Assembly: GCA_016946835.1 (NCBI GenBank)
Contig: JACVTC010000088.1
Coordinates: 87,501 to 100,000 of the forward strand
Direction: 5' to 3'
DNA: 12,500 nt
Source of the DNA: Neocallimastix lanati (nom. inval.)
Lineage: Eukaryota; Neocallimastigomycota; Neocallimastigomycetes; Neocallimastigales; Neocallimastigaceae
Numbering within the stretch: the first letter of the stretch is position 1; each line of letters opens with the position of its first letter. Made by a program: the position numbers and the translations under genes. The notes under the pieces are model-generated. The model had not been told where the DNA came from. It worked only from the letters and a program-made list of their open reading frames with translations, and did no database searches. Below are positions 7,883 to 12,500 of this stretch, piece after piece.

Positions 7883-8380
7883 CATTTATTTAAAACTTAA
7901 AAAAAAATTTTTTTTTTTATATAAACTTTATATATTGAATTACTATAATGTTAAATAGTTGGATTAATCTATTTACTCAGTTCTTGTGTCTGTTATTTCT
8001 ATGCTCCACCTATATTGAAATCTGTAAAATCAGTGATATGGAGAGCAAAAGCAGCGTTAGGATTAATATTTTTATTAGATTTATTATTTATTCGTATAGA
8101 CATAACAACACAAATAAATGTAGGACCTTCCTTCAAACATAAAATAAATGATAAAACTTCAAACGAACTAAATAGTGATTTATACCGTAGGGATATAATA
8201 AATAAAAATAGTAATGAAAGTAATGTTGAATCTGCCTTCAACATATTAACTGAAAAAAACACTAACAGTAGTAGTAATAATACTTTTCTATTTAGTTATC
8301 CAAAAATGAAGGATAGCAGACATTCTTTCGTAAATCTCAGTAGTATTAATTCAAATAGTATTTATTATAAATTACAATAA
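7088..8380 (+). CDS. Two-exon gene for a polytopic (about 7-TM) membrane protein, 347 aa
   Basis: Exon 1 is 7088-7709 and exon 2 is 7959-8380 (TAA at 8378). Codon 208 is split, one base before the intron and two after. The start has the context gcaaaaATG. Hydrophobic segments lie at about residues 33-49, 55-76, 88-111 (polar-containing, WFEAISWHLNEYGYVYISY region), 125-147, 156-181, 203-224 (formed across the splice junction) and 235-256, giving six or seven membrane passes. Residues 16-18 (NIT) form a glycosylation sequon in the short N-terminal region. Residues 257-347 are hydrophilic and rich in Asn, Ser and Lys, without long homopolymers, and are probably a soluble tail. No enzymatic motif is visible. 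A seven-segment receptor-like or transporter-like role is only a guess, and I do not recognise the family. A decayed paralogue of exon 1 lies 3 kb downstream and conserves the NIT and EYGYV regions and the segment VNELQKNYWKYIM. That indicates a real, selected family. Unspliced reading ends at 7786 after 232 codons, the last 25 or so being intron. Confidence 0.85.
7710..7958 (+). other. Intron of the membrane-protein gene (249 nt)
   Basis: The donor is G|GTAAATATT at 7710 and the acceptor is TTAAATAG at 7957-7958. This is the first AG after the donor, and it restores the frame so that exon 2 begins in phase and reads through a hydrophobic segment to the stop. The next AG (7979-7980, CTCAG) would put exon 2 out of frame and hit TGA within a few codons. 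The intron holds a T28 tract (7851-7878), a TTTGATTGTTTGTTTGATGG quasi-repeat (about 7787-7825) and a TACTATAA word near the acceptor that could serve as a branch point. The composition is far more AT-rich than the exons. Confidence 0.85.
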
Positions 8381-8490
8381 TATATAACAATAGATGTACA
8401 TATTATATAAATTTGTTTATTCATTCTCTCTAACCTAATTAATATGAACTTGGTATTTTATATAGATGTTTAAATATTTATAGTTTGTTA

Positions 8491-8496
8491 AATAAA
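8491..8496 (+). terminator. Candidate polyadenylation signal AATAAA
   Basis: AATAAA lies about 110 nt after the stop codon of the membrane-protein gene and is followed by TA-rich DNA. The position suits a short 3' UTR of the kind seen in Dictyostelium. The hexamer is frequent by chance here, so the assignment rests on position. Confidence 0.35.
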
Positions 8497-8499
8497 ATA

Positions 8500-8515
8500 A
8501 TATTATAGACTGAAT

Positions 8516-8549
<34 letters not shown>

Positions 8550-8682
8550 TTATAAAATTAGTAATTTTTTTTTTTTATAATTTTATTTATGACTATAAAA
8601 GAATATGAAATTAATGTTTAACCTATAACCACATAACAACATTCAATTATATGTAAATCATACATAACAATATGTATTATTT

Positions 8683-8718
<36 letters not shown>

Positions 8719-8959
8719 CATTTAAAAAAAAAAAAAAAAAAAAAATAAAATTAAACAAATTAAAATTATCTTCTATCTTTGAAGAATTAATATATTTTTT
8801 TTTTATTCTATAAATAATACAGTAAAAAACGTTTTGTTATTGAAAATATTCAGTTTGAAAATATTCTGTTTAATATTATTAATTATATAAATATAAAAGA
8901 TATAAGAAAATAAAATAAATTAATATTATTAAATTAATATTAAAAGAGTTATTTTTTAA

Positions 8960-9018
<59 letters not shown>

Positions 9019-9658
9019 GATATTTAAAATGTGTATATATATAATGAAATAAATTAAATGAATAGTTAAAAACAAAGAAAAAAAAATTACAAAATTTTTG
9101 TAAATTGAAAATTTTTAAAAATAAAAATAACCATTAAATAATTATTAAAGTTAAAAAAAAAAAAAAAAAAAAAAATCAATATTTTATAATAATTGATTAA
9201 TAAAAATCTATTTTAAATTTAAAAATATTGCATGTAGTTATACATATATATTTTATTTAGTTATTTATTTATATTTATTTATATTTATATATATATTTAT
9301 ATTTATATTTATATTTATATTTTTATTTATATTTTATTCAATCTGTACTTTTTATTACAACTTTTATTTTATTTTATTTCTTTATTTATATTAATTTATT
9401 TTTGGCTTAAATTTTGTTTTGGAAAAAAAAAAAAAAATTTGGAGATATTGATATTCATACAACTATTATAAATATAATATAATAAATATAATAAATATAA
9501 TAAATATAATAAAAATTATAAATATAATAATTCACCTTTTATATATATAAAAATTGGGAGAAAATTATTACATCATTTAAATCAAAATATATATATATTT
9601 TTTTTTGCAACCATTTAAAATATTAATTCCATACAACAAATAATAAAGAAATTTCTAT
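8500..9658. other. Intergenic AT desert with TA and T/A tracts, no gene seen
   Basis: Holds TA dinucleotide runs at about 8515-8550, 8686-8715 and 8964-9002 (the last followed by T16), A tracts near 8724-8745 and 9152-9174, and TTTATAT repeats at 9265-9330. Other contents are a perfect-but-one 15-bp tandem duplication (TGAAAATATTCAGTT at 8841 and TGAAAATATTCTGTT at 8856) and AATATAATAA repeats at 9470-9530. Moderately complex patches at 8590-8660 and 9530-9650 give no convincing frame or RNA fold. Confidence 0.6.
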
Positions 9659-9677
9659 AAAAAAAAAAAAAAAAAAA

Positions 9678-9710
<33 letters not shown>

Positions 9711-9742
9711 TAATAAATAAATAAATAAATAAATAATAATAA

Positions 9743-9785
<43 letters not shown>

Positions 9786-9786
9786 T
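9659..9786. repeat. A21 tract followed by (ATA)n/(AAAT)n microsatellite
   Basis: A21 at 9659-9679 runs directly into alternating blocks of AAT triplets and AAAT tetranucleotides to 9786. Confidence 0.9.
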
Positions 9787-9994
9787 TGTTTGTGAAATAT
9801 ATAAAATAAGCGTCAAATATATTTATAATGTGTTGACACGTGTTGTATTAATTAAATGTATAAGCCACATATTATTCATATAAATACATGTAAACTCCTA
9901 GAATTATACTTTGAGAAATTCTTGAGTAAACTAAATACCATAAAATATATTAATAAAGTTGACATAATTATAAACCATAAACTACAGACTGTTA

Positions 9995-10081
9995 ATAGAT
10001 TAAGAGTCTCTATGGCTCTAATCATGAAAACAAAATAATGTTATCATTATTTTGTGATCTACCAAATTAAGCTACCCCGCC
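9995..10081 (-). pseudogene. tRNA-like 5' half, interrupted (tRNA-Lys CUU-like); speculative
   Basis: Read on the minus strand, GGCGGGG (10081-10075) is followed by TAGCTTAATTTGGTAGA, very close to the generic tRNA D-arm. Further on comes ATAGAGACTCTTAATCTAT (10013-9995), which resembles a Lys anticodon arm: loop CTCTTAA with anticodon CTT, U33 and A37. If one copy of a TAGA direct repeat plus the 37-nt hairpin-bearing segment between is disregarded, GCTT pairs with GAGC as a proper D stem. ATAGA then pairs with TCTAT if one GA is extra. There is no T-arm, and nothing complementary to GGCGGGG follows, so this would be a broken 5' half at best. Chance resemblance is possible. Confidence 0.25.
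10030..10055. repeat. Perfect 11-bp inverted repeat (hairpin)
   Basis: ACAAAATAATG (10030-10040) and CATTATTTTGT (10045-10055) are exact complements around TTAT. The hairpin lies inside a 37-nt segment (10021-10057) bracketed by direct repeats TCTA at 10017-10020 and 10058-10061. Confidence 0.8.
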
Positions 10082-10368
10082 TGATATACATCATATACTA
10101 TATGAGATGTTTTAGATACATCTAATACTAATGGTATAATAATATTAAAATACTTTGTTTTAGGGGAAAATTATTAGATTTAAAAATATATATAAGAAAT
10201 TAGTTTAGCAATAATTTTATTTAATTAAAGAATTAATATAATGTAAAATTATTGTATTTATAAAAAAGTAAAGTTAGGTTAGAAAATAAATAATTTATTG
10301 TTTAATAATATCAAGTGTATAATATTAAAGAATAGACTTAATTAATTAAATAGATGCCTATTTAATAA

Positions 10369-10537
10369 AAATTATTTAAAATTTTAAAAAAAAAAATCCA
10401 TCCTCAAAGGTATAGTCACCAATAATTTAATATTTCATTAATAATATTTTTTTGATTTCATAATAATAATTTTTTTTTTTTTTTTTAGGTTACAGGAAAT
10501 GCTCAAATTATTTTTTAAAAATATTTATCACAAATAA
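10369..10537 (+). pseudogene. Intron-bearing coding relic (3' end of an unknown gene?)
   Basis: CCTCAAAG|GTATAGTC at 10410 looks like a splice donor, and T16 plus TTAG|GTTACAGG (AG at 10487-10488) looks like an acceptor. They enclose a 79-nt AT-rich segment with no other AG except one immediately after the donor. That is a typical Dictyostelium intron size. Joined, one frame stays open from 10369 to a TAA at 10535, reading KLFKILKKKIHPQR before and LQEMLKLFFKNIYHK after the junction. A second frame also stays open over the junction (KNPSSK, then VTGNAQIIF and a stop). No upstream exon or start is visible, so this is listed as a relic, not a gene. It could be a terminal exon pair whose 5' part has decayed. 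Confidence 0.3.
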
Positions 10538-10700
10538 AAAAAAAAATTTATTTTTTAAAAATATTAAACACAAAAAAAAAATAATTAAAAAAAAATTTAA
10601 AAAAAAAAATAATTAAAAAAAAAATTTAAAAAAAAAAAAAATAATTAAAAAAAAAATTTAAAAAAAAAATAATTAAAAAAAAAAAATAATTAAAATAAAA
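10508..10700. repeat. Local duplications and AATTAAAAAAAA-type repeats
   Basis: A 27-bp block (TTATTTTTTAAAAATATTTA and on) at 10508-10534 is repeated with small changes at 10548-10574. It is followed by several copies of AATTAAAAAAAAATTTAAAA-type units to about 10700. These start inside the relic at 10369-10537, so its last residues belong to the first copy. Confidence 0.75.
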
Positions 10701-11128
10701 TAATATTTATATAAATATTTTTATATCCCTCTTTAGTTTTTTATTTTTTAATTTTTATTTTACTAAAAAATACATAACTTTTAAATTAATAATAGTAAAA
10801 AGAAAATAATAATATATATTTTTTATTAATAAAAAAAAAAAAATTAAAAAGAAAAAATATTTAATTATACTCATATCGAATTTTCAAAAATTTATCATAC
10901 CATATAGTGATAATACGAAAAAAAAAAAAAAAAAAAAAAAAAGTAAAAAAATACAGATAAAAAATATTATATAATAAAATATTATATTGTATAATGTAAT
11001 AGAATAGAATAGAATTGAATAAAATTTATATAAATAAAATATTACTAAAATTGAAAATAAAAAAAAATAAAGGAATTATTGAAGATGATATATCTGTTGT
11101 ATATCAATTTTAATATAATATAATAGAA
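10701..11128. other. Intergenic AT DNA upstream of the pseudogene
   Basis: Mostly A/T runs, including an A24 tract (10918-10941). A small non-repetitive patch at 10861-10917 reads, on the minus strand, RIITIWYDKFLKIRYEYN then a stop, without a start codon. Positions 10990-11020 carry AGAATAGAATAGAAT repeats. It shows no clear similarity to the 7-kb gene's upstream region. Confidence 0.5.
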
Positions 11129-11615
11129 ATGTTTGAAGCAAACTTTAAATGAAAAAATCCATTGACAATGGTTTTGCTTTTTTATTTACAAATATTACCT
11201 TAAAAATATTAGAGGATGTTAATTAAACTCAATATTATTTGGCAGGAGTAACTTTTTCTACTGGTATTATATGTATCAATTGTAATTGATGTAGGAAAAA
11301 CAATGGTGATATCTAATTGGGAACCACTTCATCTTATTTTTGTATGGTTTCACTTTTAAATCCATTATACGAAAGCATTATGACGGCATTTTCCACTGGA
11401 TTATATATTTATTAATTTAATGGTTTTGAAGCTATATTTTATCATTTCAGTGAATATGGTTATGTTTTTTCATATCATATCATAAATTAAAAATATGTCG
11501 TTGAGGAACTTCAAAAGAAATATTGGGAATACATTATGAAAAGTTTTTTTTTTTTTTTTTTTTTATATTTATAATAATATTTTTAAGACTTTTAATTGCA
11601 TTTGTAATGATAGTA

Positions 11616-11650
<35 letters not shown>

Positions 11651-11741
11651 ATTTTATAGAGAATATTAATAATGAATATCCAATGGATATAGGTATTATT
11701 TCAACAATGTTAAAAAGTTCACTAACAAGAATAATTTTTAG
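11129..11741 (+). pseudogene. Decayed paralogue of exon 1 of the 7088-8380 membrane-protein gene
   Basis: Translated pieces in three frames align in order with the intact protein. From 11161: IDNGFAFLFTNITLKILEDV, then N, an in-frame TAA, then TQYYLAGVTF, matching IDDIFGTFLNITVDILDNVN and DTQHYIPGLTF (residues 7-37). A shifted frame gives YMYQ. Another at 11387 gives HFPLDYIFI for YFPLDYILQ (80-87). From 11419 come NGFEAIFYHFSEYGYVFSY and, after a stop, KYVVEELQKKYWEYIM, matching residues 90-127. A T21 tract (11544-11564) then stands in for the start of TM4, whose rest reads FLRLLIAFVMIVCK. An A31 tract (11619-11649) stands where TM5 (about 156-181) should be, and the end reads GIISTMLKSSLTRIIF (compare SIINTMMTSSLTRMFL). 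The exon-end donor TTTTTAGGTAAATA is identical to the functional gene. At least three stops and several frameshifts rule out function as a full protein. The Met at 11129 is followed by an early TGA in its own frame. Confidence 0.9.
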
Positions 11742-12500
11742 GTAAATAATTCAATATAATAATAATAGTAATAATAGTTATTATAATAATAATAATTATA
11801 ATTATAAATAAAATTATAAAAAAAATAAAATAAAAAAAATAAAAAAAAAATAAAAAAATAAAAATATATAAAAAATAATAATAATTATAATTATAAATAA
11901 AATTATAAAAAAAATAAAATAAAAAAATAAAAAAAAAATAAAAAAATAAAAATATATAAAAAATAAAAAAAAAATAAAATAAATAAATAAATAAAATAAA
12001 ATAAAATAAAAAAATAAAAAAATAGAAAAATAGAAAAATAAAAAATTAATAAATATAAAAAAATAAAAAATGAAAAATGAAAAAATAAAAAAATGAAAAA
12101 ATAAAAAAATAAAATAAAAAAAAGTTAAAAAATGAAAAAAAATAAAAAAAAAAATAAAAAAATAAAAAAAAAATAAAAAAATAAAAAAATAAAAAAAATA
12201 AAAAAATAGAAAAATAGAAAAATAAAAAATTAATAAATATAAAAAAATAAAAAATGAAAAATGAAAAAATAAAAAAATGAAAAAATAAAAAAATAAAATA
12301 AAAAAAAAGTTAAAAAATGAAAAAAAATAAAAAAAAATAAAAAAAAAAATAAAAAAATAAAAAAATAAAAAAATAGAAAAATAAAAAATTAATAAATATA
12401 AAAAAATAAAAAATGAAAAATGAAAAAATAAAAAAAAAATAAAAAAAAAAATAAAAAAAAATAAAAAAGTAAATAAAAATAAAAAATAAAAATATAAAAA
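11742..12500. repeat. A-rich nested tandem repeats, cytosine-free on the + strand
   Basis: After the pseudogene's splice donor, the + strand from 11753 to the window end (748 nt) contains no C at all and only scattered G. Two copies of a roughly 90-bp unit (starting near 11787 and 11878) contain AATTATAATTATAAATAAAA. They are followed by a larger unit of about 185 bp (anchored at AATAGAAAAATAGAAAAATA, 12021 and 12205; TTAATAAATATAAAA at 12046, 12231 and 12389) in two full and one shortened copy. Where the pseudogene's exon 2 would be expected, no coding similarity remains. The array continues past the window. Confidence 0.85.

Larger units (their letters stand above)
9787..10140. other. Island of ordinary sequence complexity between AT deserts
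   Basis: About 350 bp without simple repeats and with clearly more G and C than its surroundings. It includes an ACACGTGT palindrome (9836-9843), GAGTCTCTATGGCTC (10004-10018) and CTACCCCGCC (10072-10081). On the + strand an ATG at 9856 opens a 60-codon frame to 10038 (MYKPHIIHINTCKLLE at its start, RLRVSMALIMKTK at its end) of unknown function. On the minus strand the tRNA-like half described separately overlaps the end of that frame, so at most one of the two is probably real. It may be a relic of a gene or inserted element. Confidence 0.4.

Noticed and set aside
7981-8015. Acceptor CTCAG at 7979-7980 as the start of exon 2
   Set aside because: Joining 7709 to 7981 shifts the frame and reaches TGA within about a dozen codons. 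The earlier AG at 7958 keeps the frame and completes a membrane segment.
7948-8262. Frames overlapping exon 2 (plus 7948-8142 and minus 7999-8262)
   Set aside because: Both are out of frame with the spliced gene. The plus one starts inside the intron and the minus one is antisense to exon 2.
8941-9002. Long TA run as a replication origin or recombination site
   Set aside because: TA runs of similar length recur across the window without accompanying features, so there is no specific support.

Overview
The window looks like nuclear DNA of a social amoeba, most likely Dictyostelium discoideum or a close relative. Non-coding DNA is almost entirely A and T. It is full of homopolymer tracts (A42 at 429-470, T28 inside an intron), TTTA, AAT and TA microsatellites and A-to-T homopolymer junctions. 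The one convincing gene has an A-rich start context (gcaaaaATG), a TAA stop, a short AT-rich GT-AG intron and an Asn/Ser-rich tail, all usual for Dictyostelium. Plasmodium-like genomes are also this AT-rich, so the assignment is an inference from style, not a proof.

Layout. Positions 1-7087 hold no gene I can defend. They are low-complexity intergenic DNA with tandem repeats and a few islands of ordinary complexity, which look like short ORFs or decayed coding fragments (128-226, 817-1068, 3475-3534, 3987-4070, 5131-5241, 6148-6246). A near-perfect tandem duplication of about 105 bp (6765-6993) sits just upstream of the gene.

The gene (7088-8380, + strand) has two exons separated by a 249-nt intron. 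Splicing 7709 to 7959 gives a 347-residue protein with about seven membrane segments and a hydrophilic Asn/Ser-rich C-terminal tail. I do not recognise a named family. Reading the exons as separate ORFs, or using the later AG at 7980, breaks or misplaces the sixth membrane segment.

After the gene, 8381-9786 is again AT desert with TA and AAAT repeats. Positions 9787-10537 form a more complex island. It contains a tRNA-like 5' half on the minus strand (10081 down to 9995) interrupted by a perfect hairpin between 4-bp direct repeats, and an intron-like relic at 10369-10537.

The second clear coding-derived feature is a decayed paralogue of exon 1 of the gene, 11129-11741. It has stops, frameshifts, a T21 and an A31 tract in place of coding sequence, and the exon-end splice donor still intact. 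Where its intron and second exon should follow, there is instead a 748-nt stretch with no cytosine on the + strand, built of nested A-rich tandem repeats, running to the end of the window. Gene and pseudogene together suggest a locally duplicated membrane-protein family in which one copy has been eroded by homopolymer and minisatellite growth. I found no CRISPR array, no complete transposon, no rRNA and no intact tRNA, and no convincing new biological system.
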